From: Entoloma clypeatum
Lineage: Eukaryota > Basidiomycota > Agaricomycetes > Agaricales > Entolomataceae
NCBI GenBank assembly: GCA_963565915.1
Contig: OY751489.1
Location: 806,001-870,000 of the forward strand
DNA length: 64,000 nt
Direction: 5' to 3'
Of the stretch, positions 22,588 through 33,578 are shown piece after piece. The position numbers and the translations under genes are program-made. Numbering within the stretch: the stretch's first letter is position 1; each line of letters starts with the position of its first letter. The notes under the pieces were generated by a model, which saw only the letters and a program-made list of their open reading frames with translations, did not search any database and was not told the origin of the DNA.

Positions 22588-23454
22588 ATGGCAGAAGCAC
22601 TGACAGTACAAACAATGGATACATCCAAGATCATCAAAGATCCTGGGATGTTCAAAGACAGACACACCTTCGACGAGTGGTGGAAAGCCACCAAATTATA
22701 CATCAGGTTCCAGAAGGGCCTGTCCGACAATCAGAAGATTCTTGCGGTGTTATCCCGCATGATGGAAGGGTCCGGTAAACACTGGGCCAGCAACAAGTTA
22801 GACGACCTTGCCACCGATGGCGAGAACATCACCTGGTTAGGGTTCTCAGACGACATCACTACGCGATTCTCTATTGCCAACAAGTCGGCAGCGGCCAAGG
22901 CGAGACTCGAAGTCCTGAAACAGGAGAAACGCACCATCGACGAATTCTTGGACGAATTCGAAGAGCTCTTGAAGCTGTCAAACCTTGGCGAAGAAACTGG
23001 GAAATACATCCTGGAAAAGAACGTCAACCGCAGAATTTCTGAACAAGTGGCTAGCGATGGCAAGACGTACACTGATTACGCAAAGGAGATCCGAAACAAG
23101 GGACGACAGATGGAGGGACATGCATTAGTCATCCGAGGGGGTGGCGACACACGCACCGGATCGGGCACCACTTATGGTGGTCAAGGCAAAGCCATGGAGA
23201 TCGACAAAGCAGGAGTAGCCCGTTGCTACAACTGTCAGCGCTTTGGTCACCTTGCCAAAGACTGCAAAGCCCCAAAGAAGAAAGATGGTCGTAAGTGTTT
23301 CAACTGCGACCAAGAAGGACATATCACGCGCAACTGCCGCAAGCCGAAGAAGAACTCTGGAAAGATTAGGAAGGTGTCTGATGGAGATACCGATGATGAT
23401 GAAACCATCACCATAGAGACCGATGAGAAGGATTTTCCCGAAGGGTCCGATTAA
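22588..23454 (+). CDS. B Gag, capsid/nucleocapsid region
   Basis: 288 residues of the retrotransposon gag fold (DEWWKATKLYIRFQKG, then LDEFEELLKLSNL), followed by two CCHC knuckles, CYNCQRFGHLAKDC and CFNCDQEGHITRNC, near residues 213-250. These bind element RNA during particle assembly. The end reads EKDFPEGSD and includes a G-GAT-TTT heptamer at 23430-23436, after which pol lies in the -1 frame. The upstream frame is open beyond this ATG, so the natural protein was longer. Confidence 0.9.
   Translation: MAEALTVQTMDTSKIIKDPGMFKDRHTFDEWWKATKLYIRFQKGLSDNQKILAVLSRMMEGSGKHWASNKLDDLATDGENITWLGFSDDITTRFSIANKSAAAKARLEVLKQEKRTIDEFLDEFEELLKLSNLGEETGKYILEKNVNRRISEQVASDGKTYTDYAKEIRNKGRQMEGHALVIRGGGDTRTGSGTTYGGQGKAMEIDKAGVARCYNCQRFGHLAKDCKAPKKKDGRKCFNCDQEGHITRNCRKPKKNSGKIRKVSDGDTDDDETITIETDEKDFPEGSD
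23430..23436 (+). promoter_or_regulatory. Candidate -1 frameshift site of B
   Basis: G-GAT-TTT in the gag frame, 15 nt before the gag stop. The -1 frame is open from here into pol. L has the same heptamer in the same place. Confidence 0.5.
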
Positions 23455-26380
23455 ACGACGCTAAGTCGCGACCCTTATCCATTAAACGAACTCGCTTGCC
23501 TGGTGCAGCTACAGACAATATAACTTATGTTATCCCTGCAAAGCGAGCCGTTGCGTCAACTAAGATTGTCAAGGGAGATAAACCTCCGAAACGACGAGAG
23601 ATCAAGCTGCAAGCTCAGATCAAAACACGACGAGGACCAAAGGCCATTCGACCCGAGGTTGATAGCAGATGTGAACGCACATGTATCCATCCCAGAATAG
23701 TACGCGAACAGAACCTTCCCACACGTGGAATAAAGCCCATATCAATCCTAAATGCGGATGGATCGCCAAACCGACAACAGAAAGCAGAAAAACTTGCCGA
23801 AGTCAAGCTGGACTTAGGAACACACCAGGAAACCATGGAAGCAATGGTATTGGACATTGGGAGAACGGACATGCTTTTGGGACATGACTGGTTGGTGCAC
23901 CACAACCCCACAATCAATTGGACGACCGGCGCTGTAACATTCAACCGGTGCCCATCAACATGTCAAACCAAACACTCGGATTTCAGGGTTAACCTTAATG
24001 GTCGCAAACATCGGGTTCGCATGGTGGAAGTACAAGACAAGGACGCGCCCAAGAAATCGGATCAGAAATGGAAGCCCGGAGACCCCATATTGGAAGCAGT
24101 TACTCCCACACCACCTCCCACAACCAAACGACCCTCATATGTTGAACGTTTTGCCCATCTCTTTGAAAAAGAAAACTTTGACAAGATCCCAAAGGAAAGA
24201 GAATGGGACCACGGCATCGAACTTACACCGGACGCACCAAAGGAGCTAGGAGGAAACACGTACCCTATGACCCAAAAGGAGCAAGAAGAACTGGATGAAT
24301 TCATCGATGAAGGCCTGGCAACCGGAAAGATCCGACCGTCCAAATCCCCTTATGCATCACCCTGCTTCTTTATTAACAAGAAAGACGGTTCCAAACGATT
24401 GGTACAGGATTATCGCACGGTCAATAAATTCACGGTTAAGGACAAATTCCCACTCCCACGCATCAACGACCTCTTGGATGTATTGAAGGACGCAGTCTAC
24501 TTCAACAAAATGGACATCATGTGGGGATACAATAACGTGCGGATCAAGAAGGGTGATGAATGGAAAGCCGCCTTCCTGACCAGCCGAGGATTGTTTGAAC
24601 CATTGGTCATGTTTTTCGGTCTCTGCAACTCCCCGGGAACGTTCTCTCGGATGATGGCCAGCCTATTCAGGGATCAGATCCGCCGGCGCATCTGTGTGAT
24701 TTACATGGATGACATAGTGGTTATTGATAAAACCAAGGAAGAACTCGCCCGGAACACCGAAGAGATCTTGCAGATTCTGTCAGACAATGACCTGTTCCTA
24801 AAAGAGAAGAAGTGTCTTTGGGAAGTAACGAAATGCCCCATATTGGGATATGTCGTTGGAGAAGGACGTGTTGAGATGGAAACTGAAAAGGTGGACACAA
24901 TCCGGAACTGGCGAGTACCCACATCAAAAAAGGAAGTCCAGAGGTTCCTGGGATTTGCCAATTTTTATCGACGCTTCATTGAAGGATACTCAAACATCGC
25001 AAAGCCACTCACAACACTTACGGGAAATACAGCATTCACGTGGGGACCAGCGGCGCAAGAAGCATTTGAAGGTCTCATACGGGCAATCACAACGGCACCA
25101 GTCTTGGCATTGCCCAAACCGGACGGACAGTTCAGGGTCGAAACCGATGCATCGGGTTATGCGATTGGAGCGGTACTTTCACAGAAACAAGACGACAAGT
25201 GGCATCCTATCGCGTTCTTGTCGCGGACCATGTCCGCGGCCGAACAGAATTACGAGATATATGACAAGGAACTATTGGCAGTCATGGAAGCACTGAAGGA
25301 CTGGCGACATTATCTACTTGAAGCCAAGGAACGTTTCGAGATCTTAACTGATCACAAAAACCTGGAGTATTTCCGGCGTCCTCAGGACCTAAACCAACGA
25401 CAGAGGCGCTGGAAGATGAAGTTACAGGACTATGACTTCAAATTGCGACATGTACCTGGGAAGACAAACGCGAAAGCAGACATCCTGTCACGTTTACCCT
25501 GGTATGAGACGGAACTCGAGCCGCAGGACAGCGACCAAATGCTCAAGGAGGGGCTATTTTTGAAACAATTGGAATCAGAAGATGTGATACAAATGGAGAT
25601 GTTCACGGAGGAACAATTCTTTGAAGGGGGTGAAACATCTGATTCCATCAAAATTGGAAACATCACAACCGTCGAAAACCCATGGATCGCACGCATCAAG
25701 GCCTCAAATCGCATGGAGACAGAAGTAGCCCAGGGTCTGAAGAAGAATCCTCACTGGTCCAGCAGGAAAATGGCATCACCTACACAGGAGAACGAGTCTA
25801 TGTTCCACCAGACCCACAATTGCGCCAAGAACTGATGTTTGAAGCGCACGACGCACCAGTGGCAGGACATCCAGGACAATATCGAACACATGAACTCCTC
25901 ACTTGCACCTATTGGTGGCCCACCATCCTACATGACGTAAAGAAGTATGTGAAAGGTTGTGACACCTGTCAACGTAACAAGATCAGCCGCCAAAGGAGAC
26001 ACGCCCCTCTACACCCTAACGCCGCGCCAAGTCAACCATGGGAAGACATAGGGATTGACGTTGTGGGACCGATACCAGAATCTGATGGGAAGAACACAAT
26101 TCTGGTCATCACGGACAGACATTCAAAGATGCTTCATCTCATCCCGACAACCGTGGAACTATCGGCTGAAGGATTAGCCAAGATCTATCGGGACCAGATA
26201 TGGAAGCTTCATGGGATCCCTAAGAAGATCATTAGCGACAGAGGACCACAGTTCGCCGCGAAGTTCATGGAGATACTTTGCCGCATGTTGGGAATCAAGA
26301 GAAACCTGTCCACTGCGTACCATCCACAAACTGATGGACAAGCCGAACGATCGCATCAGGAAACCGAGGTGTTCTTATGA
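23437..26380 (+). pseudogene. B Pol: protease, RT, RNase H, integrase core
   Basis: The frame from 23437 carries the protease-like region (GPKAIRPEVDSRCERT, where the usual DSG is altered), RT (YMDD near 24708, WGYNNVRIKKGDEW), and RNase H (VETDASGYAIGAVLSQ, then ILTDHKNLEYF). A 1-nt deletion near 25758-25760 shifts the frame; the homologous site in E is intact. The integrase then runs with its zinc-binding HHCC module (HDAPVAGHP...CDTCQ) and core Asp/Asp/Glu set (IDVVGP, SDRGPQF, ERSHQETE) to a TGA at 26378-26380, where E has CGA. Both lesions inactivate the protein. Confidence 0.88.
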
Positions 26381-27103
26381 AACTTTGTCAACCATCTACA
26401 AGATGATTGGGCGGAATGGATCGCAATCGCAGAATTTCAGTACAATGACAAAGAACATCAAGCGACAAAGTACACACCATTCTATCTCAACTACGGTCTG
26501 CATCCTTGGAAGGGAGAACTTGTGTTGGAAGACACCAATCCAGCGGCAAACGACTTCTTGAAAAAACTCAAACAGGCACGAGAAGAAGCCAACGCAGCAC
26601 TGAAACAGGCCCAGGATCAGATGAAGAAGACAGTTGACACACGACGAAGCCCATCTCGGAATTACCGCATCGGAGACAAGGTGTGGCTGGAAGGGACTAA
26701 CATCAGGACTGATCGTCCCTCAAAGAAACTTGACGCCCTCCGACACGGACCGTTCAAAGTCCTAGAGAAGAAAGGAGCTAGCGCATACCGTCTTGATCTT
26801 CCCAAAACCTGGAAGATGATCCACCCTGTGTTCAACAAGATCCTGTTATCGCCATACGAAACCCCGAAGTATGCCATTCAGAAAAAGAAGCCAGCCCCTG
26901 ATCCGATCATCGTCGAAGGACGAGAAGAATACCATGTCTCCACGATCCTGGACTCTCGGAAATTCCGTGGAAAGATCCAGTACCTTGTCCAATGGGAAGG
27001 GTATGGCCCAGAAGAGAACACGTGGGAACCTCGGACTAATGTTCAGAACGCTCAAGACTTGATCCGAGATTTTCATCGGCAAAATCCATCGCGTCCACGA
27101 TAA
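26381..27103 (+). pseudogene. B integrase C-terminus with chromodomain
   Basis: This is the same frame as the integrase core, after the TGA. It contains the GPY-like segment ([19 protein letters not shown], then MIHPVFN). A chromodomain follows at about 26925-27060 ([20 protein letters not shown], then VQWEGY, then EENTWEP). In chromoviruses this domain steers integration to modified histones. It ends at TAA 27101-27103. Confidence 0.88.
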
Positions 27104-27220
27104 AAGAACAAACTTTGAGAGCCATTTTCCACATCGACTTCTGTCACATCGAGTTCCCCGCTCCAACTCTTCTCGCCCAACACGCCGTTCTTCTTATACC
27201 TTTCAAACATCATTTCTGCC

Positions 27221-27589
27221 ATGTCCAACATCACTGCCGCCTCCACCAATGCTTCCGATATCAACCCCACCATCACCACCCTCATCGGCGAAGCGCTCTC
27301 CATGTGCGACCAGATCCATGCGCTCGAAACCTCCGTCGCCGACATCCTCCACTGGCAGATGCATATCCGCCTTCATACCCTCTCCGATTTACCAACCGCC
27401 CCCACCGCTGAGGAGAAGCTCATCCTCAAAAACTATACCAACACCCTTGCTGTCGAGAATCGACGCCTTCGCCTCGCCGTTCGAGGTTTAGAGTTTGCCA
27501 CGGCGGTAAACGATGAACTGATAAAGGATTGGGGTAACCGAGTTGACCCTGCCTGGGCCGATCCAAATGGCAACGATGGATGGGAGTAG
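27221..27589 (+). CDS. B ORF3, conserved accessory protein of unknown function
   Basis: 122 residues starting MSNITAASTNASDINPTITT. It lies in sense orientation between the chromodomain and the polypurine tract. It is predicted helical with heptad-like leucines (IHALETSVADILHWQMHIRL). A homologue of 123 residues sits at the same place in D (53796-54167, minus), about 60% identical by eye with mostly conservative changes. I recognise no family. Retention of an open frame in two decayed copies suggests it once had a role in the life cycle. It could be translated from a subgenomic RNA or by reinitiation. Confidence 0.65.
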   Translation: MSNITAASTNASDINPTITTLIGEALSMCDQIHALETSVADILHWQMHIRLHTLSDLPTAPTAEEKLILKNYTNTLAVENRRLRLAVRGLEFATAVNDELIKDWGNRVDPAWADPNGNDGWE

Positions 27590-27592
27590 GTA

Positions 27593-27625
27593 GTCTGTGA
27601 GGACACAGACCTTGAGGAGGGGAAC
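27593..27625 (+). promoter_or_regulatory. B pre-PPT hairpin and polypurine tract
   Basis: A perfect 7-bp hairpin GTCTGTG-AGGA-CACAGAC (27593-27610) is followed directly by the purine tract GAGGAGGGGAAC just before the 3' LTR. D keeps the hairpin with its outer pair swapped from G-C to C-G. Confidence 0.6.
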
Positions 27626-27626
27626 A

Positions 27627-27996
27627 TGTTACAGACTAACGACTACGGACGTATACGCTTACTTTTTCACTTTTACTCATCGGCCCCCGCTTACACATAT
27701 CGTATTATACTTTATTTCCTTTAGTATACTTCGCTCCCGTGCTGACTCGCTTTCCGCAGCTGTCTGACTCATTCCGCAGTCAGCTTACTCATTAGTGCAT
27801 AGCCTTCCGCAGTCGCCTTACTCATGCGCACTGCCTTCCGCAGTTACTGACTCATTCGCTACCGCTCATAGTCAGTACTATATAAACCTCATGTACCATA
27901 GCTACATTCCTTAGATTTAGCAATCACATTGCTCTTCGCCTTTCCATCTTCCTGCATACTCTGCCCGAACCTTGGAACGGTTTGTTACGCATAACA
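27627..27996 (+). repeat. Element B 3' LTR
   Basis: 370 bp, seven transitions from the 5' LTR. It ends at ATAACA, followed by the duplicated CAGAA. Confidence 0.93.
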
Positions 27997-28444
27997 CAGA
28001 AGATGAGGATGTCGTCGGCATATTGTACCACGGCGAGGATCTCTGGCATGAACTCAGAGTAGAGGAGTGAACTTGGTTGATATTCGAACTGAGGAACTAC
28101 AGGTATGGTACGAGCTTAAATATCTAAATGTGATTACTTTACAGAGATGGTCGGAGTAGGTCCGGAGTTGTGGCATAAGTTGCCAGCGACTGTAATGAAC
28201 ATCGGAGATGTTGGTCAACAGACCATGCGGAAAATGCGATGCATAAGTAAACAGGAATATGAATATGAAATGCATAAAGGCATGGAGTTATGAATATGAA
28301 ATGCACGATGGCAATGTGCAGAGATGCGGAGGTAACAGATGTCCAGAATATCGGAATTGATCGGAGATCATTGGAGCGGAATTGATCGGAATTGATCGGA
28401 GATGATCGGAGGTTGTTGGAGCTAGAATGGTATATAACACACTG

Positions 28445-28820
28445 GACACCCTGGTCAGAATAAGACTATTAGTCTTATCCAACGAGAATACACTTGGCCT
28501 GGAATGCGCGACTTCGTCAAAAAGTATTGCTGTATGCACGCCAAACCCCAATGTCATAAACCCTACAGTCTGCTTAAACAACTCCCTATTCCTGAACGTC
28601 CCTGGCATTCTATTTCCATGGACTTCATTGAACCCCTTCCGACATCCGCTGGCTCCAATGTGATTTTGGTCATTGTAGACCGCCTCACTAAACAAGGCAT
28701 CTTCATCCCTACCACCATTAATTGCACATCCGAAGACCTAGCAAACCTTTTTGTGCTTCACGTCTTTTCCAAGCACAGAGTTCCACAAAATGTCACATCT
28801 GATCGCGGACCTGAATTTAC
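28445..28820 (+). pseudogene. N1 integrase fragment
   Basis: The frame resumes after the solo LTR as GHPGQNKT-like sequence and runs through MRDFVKKYCC, SISMDFIEPLPTSAGSNVIL and TSDRGPEF, then ends at the C junction. It contains the zinc-module cysteines and the first two catalytic Asp residues of the integrase core. The DDE glutamate and the chromodomain are lost. The junction with C shows a short shared TTACA. Confidence 0.75.
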
Positions 28821-31155
28821 AGCGCCGGTCGTCCAATTGATTGTGGGGTTGTGGTGCACCAACCAGTCATGTCCCAAAAGCATGTCCGTTCTCCCAATGT
28901 CCAATACCATTGCTTCCATGGTTTCCTGGTGTGTTCCTAAGTCCAGCTTGACTTCGGCAAGTTTTTCTGCTTTCTGTTGTCGGTTTGGCGATCCATCCGC
29001 ATTTAGGATTGATATGGGCTTTATTCCACGTGTGGGAAGGTTCTGTTCGCGTACTATTCTGGGATGGATACATGTGCGTTCACATCTGCTATCAACCTCG
29101 GGTCGAATGGCCTTTGGTCCTCGTCGTGTTTTGATCTGAGCTTGCAGCTTGATCTCTCATCGTTTCGGAGGTTTATCTCCCTTGACAATCTTAGTTGACG
29201 CAACGGCTCGCTTTGCAGGGATAACATAAGTTATATTGTCTGTAGCTGCACCAGGCAAGCGAGTTCGTTTAATGGATAAGGGTCGCGACTTAGCGTCGTT
29301 TAATCGGACCCTTCGGGAAAATCCTTCTCATCGGTCTCTATGGTGATGGTTTCATCATCATCGGTATCTCCATCAGACACCTTCCTAATCTTTCCAGAGT
29401 TCTTCTTCGGCTTGCGGCAGTTGCGCGTGATATGTCCTTCTTGGTCGCAGTTGAAACACTTACGACCATCTTTCTTCTTTGGGGCTTTGCAGTCTTTGGC
29501 AAGGTGACCAAAGCGCTGACAGTTGTAGCAACGGGCTACTCCTGCTTTGTCGATCTCCATGGCTTTGCCTTGACCACCATAAGTGGTGCCCGATCCGGTG
29601 CGTGTGTCGCCACCCCCTCGGATGACTAATGCATGTCCCTCCATCTGTCGTCCCTTGTTTCGGATCTCCTTTGCGTAATCAGTGTACGTCTTGCCATCGC
29701 TAGCCACTTGTTCAGAAATTCTGCGGTTGACGTTCTTTTCCAGGATGTATTTCCCAGTTTCTTCGCCAAGGTTTGACAGCTTCAAGAGCTCTTCGAATTC
29801 GTCCAAGAATTCGTCGATGGTGCGTTTCTCCTGTTTCAGGACTTCGAGTCTCGCCTTGGCCGCTGCCGACTTGTTGGCAATAGAGAATCGCGTAGTGATG
29901 TCGTCTGAGAACCCTAACCAGGTGATGTTCTCGCCATCGGTGGCAAGGTCGTCTAACTTGTTGCTGGCCCAGTGTTTACCGGACCCTTCCATCATGCGGG
30001 ATAACACCGCAAGAATCTTCTGATTGTCGGACAGGCCCTTCTGGAACCTGATGTATAATTTGGTGGCTTTCCACCACTCGTCGAAGGTGTGTCTGTCTTT
30101 GAACATCCCAGGATCTTTGATGATCTTGGATGTATCCATTGTTTGTACTGTCAGTGCTTCTGCCATGTCTAGAACCTGCGGAGTAGGAGAGGTGTCAGAT
30201 TGTTGGGATGAAGATGGGGTTCGGGATACAGGTAGGGGTTGAAAATCAGTCCCTGTTCTAGGCGTCTGTTCGGTATCTGACTGCGCGGAGTTAAAAGCAA
30301 ATTCGTCAGGGGACTCGTCGGCGGAATCGGTGGCAAAACGTTCGGGGTATCTCCTCTGTAGATCTCTAAGGAATCTCTGTTCCTGCGCGTCTGTTGGTCA
30401 CGAGAAGGGGTCAAGTCTCTCGTTTCGTGCCCAACGGTTGTACTCGGTCTGTTGCTCGTCGGTGGTGAAGTGGGCGTAGATCTGCTGCTTCAAGTAAGAC
30501 GTGATGATGTGGCTCTGGGACGTCTCGATGTGAGCGTCCTAATCAATCTTCTGATAACAGTTGTCTGGACACCGATAAACTCTCTGATCTCTGTGATCCG
30601 ACCTGTCTGAGGTCCTTCTTGAATGCGAAAGCTTTCGAGTTTGTTCTGTCGGGCGTTGTAATGCGCGATCTGGTGTTGCCGAGCAAGATGGATGCTCTCT
30701 GCTATCTCACCATGGGGGCGATGCTCGTCGTTGTCTAGTTCTTCGTCAAGCACCTGCTGTAGGATGCGACGGATCTCTGATTCGATGTACTGCTGGATGA
30801 GTGTAAAATCGATACTGTCTCGAGGACTTAGCTCCTCCTGTCGGGCTTCTGGCATGCTGAATGGGTTACTGGTGAAGTCTTCAAAGAAGCGCGACGTCTT
30901 GACTCGTCTGGTAGTTGCTCTTTTTGCTCTGGGCGAACCTAACGAGATTTAGCAACTTGTTATGTGTAACAAACCGTTCCAAGGTTCGGGCAGAGTATGC
31001 AGGAAGATGGAAAGGCGAAGAGCAATGTTATTGCTAAATCTAAGGAATGTAGCTATGGTACATGAGGTTTATATAGTACTGACTATGAGCGGTAGGGAAT
31101 GAGTCAGTAACTGCGGAAGGCTATGCACTAATGAGTAAGCTGACTGCGGAATGAG
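28821..31155 (-). mobile_element. Element C: truncated inverted copy of B
   Basis: Reads as the reverse complement of B from about 23930 back into the 5' LTR. Coordinates sum to a constant (52754) from the left junction to the LTR edge, so no net indel accumulated across this part. The gag (29300-30166, minus) translates identically to that of B, and the gag N-terminal stops are shared. Its LTR has one deletion of about 35 bp between GAAGGC repeats and is then split by J at ATGAG. It resumes at 52108 and breaks at about 52170. Confidence 0.85.
29300..30166 (-). CDS. C Gag (identical protein to B Gag)
   Basis: 288 residues, the same sequence as the B gag with the same two CCHC knuckles and the same G-GAT-TTT near the end. 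Pol is truncated about 470 bp downstream at the junction with N1, so only Gag could be made from this copy. Confidence 0.85.
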   Translation of the reverse strand: MAEALTVQTMDTSKIIKDPGMFKDRHTFDEWWKATKLYIRFQKGLSDNQKILAVLSRMMEGSGKHWASNKLDDLATDGENITWLGFSDDITTRFSIANKSAAAKARLEVLKQEKRTIDEFLDEFEELLKLSNLGEETGKYILEKNVNRRISEQVASDGKTYTDYAKEIRNKGRQMEGHALVIRGGGDTRTGSGTTYGGQGKAMEIDKAGVARCYNCQRFGHLAKDCKAPKKKDGRKCFNCDQEGHITRNCRKPKKNSGKIRKVSDGDTDDDETITIETDEKDFPEGSD

Positions 31156-31553
31156 TGTTAAGTAGGCGAAAAGTCGGAGCTTCGTCGGAGTCCGTCGGAG
31201 GTCGGACAAAGGACTGAGGCCGGAGCGGAACTCCGGGAATGCGGAGGAACGACGAAGGGGAGGGACGTGGCTTCAACGTATGTGTTGCGCCGCCGTTTGT
31301 TGGATAAGGTGTCCCAATTTCAGGAGGTCGGAGGAGAGGTCGGAGATGTAGAGGTCCTCGGAAAGATCTCGGTGAGAGACACGTTGACGTGGAAATGGTC
31401 GGACGACGTCGGAGTTGTGACTCGGACACAGTACTGAGCTCGTCGAAGGGTAACGATGGAGGAAGAGCAGTAGATGAGGATGTCGTCGGCGTATTGTACC
31501 ACAGCGAGGATCTCTGGCATGAACGGGGAGTAGAGGAGTGAACTTGGTTGATA

Positions 31554-33172
31554 CAGTGCCTCACAAAACTGATTCAATGTTTGTTGCTTTTTGAATACCT
31601 TCAAGATAACTCTGCAAAGAATACCAATTGAATTAAACCTTTGGTATATAATTGAAAGCCCTACTTCAGGGCTTTCAGACTATAAAGGAATCATATGATT
31701 TAGATCAGAATCCATGGAGATATGATTAAATTAAATCAGCAACTCATTGAATCAGTTTTGTGAGTACCTATGGCAATTATCAGAATCAAATGCTTCACTG
31801 GTTGTATGGTAACCAGTTGTCATGACTTACTGATGGAACTTGAATAGAACCCTGATGGGTTGTCAAGGAAAGTTGTATAAGAAGAATCCAACCTCAACAG
31901 CCTCCATAATTAATCATGTGCCCTATCTCCTCTTCCCACAAGGAAAACATTCTTTCTCTGGCCTCCAATGGTCACTCTGCTTGTCATATTGCCTCTAACC
32001 TGGGTGTCAGCCAACCAACTGTCTCCAGAGTGCTTCAGAATCTTCTTCCTCATCGCAATCTCTCTTCTGGTGGTCGTCCATCCAAGCTTTCTCCCACCAA
32101 CACACGAAACATACTTTCACAAATCACCTCAGGGAGAGCCTCCAATGCTGTGCAGGCTACCAAACACATCAACACTGTCATCTCCAATCCTGTCTCCCCA
32201 GAAACTGTGAGAAGGGTTCTCAGAAAACATGAATTCAAGGCTGTAACAAAGAAGAAAAGACCTTTCTTAAAGGCCATACATTGGAAGAGGTGGTTGGCAT
32301 TTGCTATGAAGCACAGGGAATGGACAGTGGAGGACTGAAAGAGGGTCATTTGGTCAGATGAGACCAAAATCAACAGGTTTGGGTCAGATGGCAAGGAATG
32401 GGTCTGGAAAAAGAAGGGTGAGGGGCTTATTGAAAGAGAGGTTCAGGACACAGTCAAGTTTGGGGGAGGAAATATTATGGTTTGGGGTTGTATGGGTTGG
32501 GAAGGTGTGGAGAGACTTGCAGAGGTTGAGGGGAGGATAGATGCTGATCAGTATGTGTCCATTTTGGAGGACAATTTGCTGCCCAGCATGGAGGAGAGTG
32601 GAATCTCTGAAGAGGAGATCATTTTTCAGCAGGACAATGACCCCAAGCACACCTCCAAGAAGGCCAAAAAATGGATGGACAGCAAGAATATTGCTGTGCT
32701 GGATTGGCCTGCACAGTCCCCAGACCTCAATCCTATTGAACACCTCTGGGTTCATATTAAAAGGAAGTTGAATGAATATCCAACACCACCCAAGGGAGTC
32801 TGGGAGATTTGGGACAGAGCAGCAGAGGTGTGGAATAATATAGAGCCAGAAGTGTGTCAAAACCTGATAGAAAGTATGCCAAGAAGGGTAGAGGCAGTAA
32901 TCAAAGCTAAGGGGGGTAATACCAAGTACTAAAGTATAAAATACTGTATTTATTGTACATACTCACAAAACTGATTCAATGAGTCCCTGGAGTAATTTGA
33001 TCATATATTGATCACTTTTTATGGGAATTACATAATTATTGCAGATTCCGAGAGTCCTGAAGCAGGGCTTTTAACCAGGTACCAATACCTTCTTTTGATT
33101 GGCATTATTTGCAAAGTTATTTTGAAGGTATTCACAAAGTAGCAAACATTGAATCAGTTTTGTGAGGCACTG
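31554..33172 (+). mobile_element. Tc1/mariner element (1619 bp)
   Basis: TA duplicates flank it (31552-31553 and 33173-33174), and the empty site GATATTCG is seen in the other J LTR. The inverted repeats are 211 bp each (31554-31764 and 32962-33172). Each is bounded by two head-to-head copies of a 20-mer beginning CTCACAAAACTG. It carries one transposase gene with a single stop. Confidence 0.95.
31916..32932 (+). pseudogene. Tc1-type DD34E transposase with one internal stop
   Basis: The frame has 338 codons with a TGA at 32336-32338 and no other lesion. The N-terminal paired-like helix-turn-helix domains (CHIASNLGVSQPTVSRVLQN, then VSPETVRRVLRKHEF) bind the inverted repeats. The catalytic residues are Asp in IWSDETKI, Asp in FQQDNDPKH and Glu in NPIEHLW, with exactly 34 residues between the last two. 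The length matches the Tc1 family. The stop sits just before the first catalytic Asp, so this copy is dead unless it is read through. The element could still be moved in trans. Confidence 0.92.
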
Positions 33173-33578
33173 TATTTGAACTGAGGAACTACAGGTATGG
33201 TACAAGCTTAAATATCTAAATGAGATTACTTTACGGAGATGGTCGGAGTAGGTCCGGAGTTGTGGCGTAAGTTGCCAGCGACTGTAACGAACATTGGAGA
33301 TGTCGGTCAACGGACCATGCGGAAAAGGCGATGCATAAGTAAACGGGAATATGTTCTGAAATGCATAAAGGCATGGAGTTATGAATATGAAATGCACGAT
33401 GGCAACGTGCGGAGATGTGGAGGTAACGGATGTCCGGAAAGTCCGGAAAGTCGGAGGACGATCGGAGTGGATCAGAGATTCGGAGACGGATATAACAGTA
33501 TTCCCCTCTTAGGTCTGACACCCATGGAAGACCGTGAGAAAATAAACAAGGTCATGTGGTCTCGGTTATTTAACGGAG

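Larger units (their letters stand above)
21427..27996 (+). mobile_element. Element B: Ty3/Gypsy chromovirus, full length, inactivated
   Basis: The element is 6570 bp with two 370-bp LTRs (21427-21796 and 27627-27996) and the target duplication CAGAA (21422-21426, 27997-28001). The LTRs differ at seven sites, all transitions, five of them in CpG. The order is PBS, gag, pol (PR-RT-RH-IN-chromodomain), ORF3, hairpin, polypurine tract. Gag N-terminal breaks, a 1-nt deletion near 25759 and a stop at 26378 make it non-autonomous. D and E are diverged relatives and C is a near-identical truncated copy. Confidence 0.93.
21125..28439 (-). repeat. Solo J-type LTR in N1, split by element B
   Basis: The pieces 21125-21426 and 27997-28439 together give a J-type LTR of about 740 bp. 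On the plus strand they begin TGTTAAGTAGG and end TATATAACA. Flanks CGCTG (21120-21124) and CACTG (28440-28444) are a target duplication with one CpG transition. Removing the insertion rejoins the N1 integrase frame (NKHDHILA then GHPGQNKT). Confidence 0.85.
31156..33497 (-). repeat. J 3' LTR, carrying the Tc1 insertion
   Basis: 721 bp once the insert 31554-33172 and one TA are removed. It differs from the 5' LTR at a few sites, nearly all CpG transitions, plus one small complex change near 33355. Confidence 0.9.

Noticed and set aside
28504..29139. 211-codon plus-strand ORF joining integrase to other sequence
   Set aside because: It is a chimera across the N1/C junction. The second half is antisense to the C pol.
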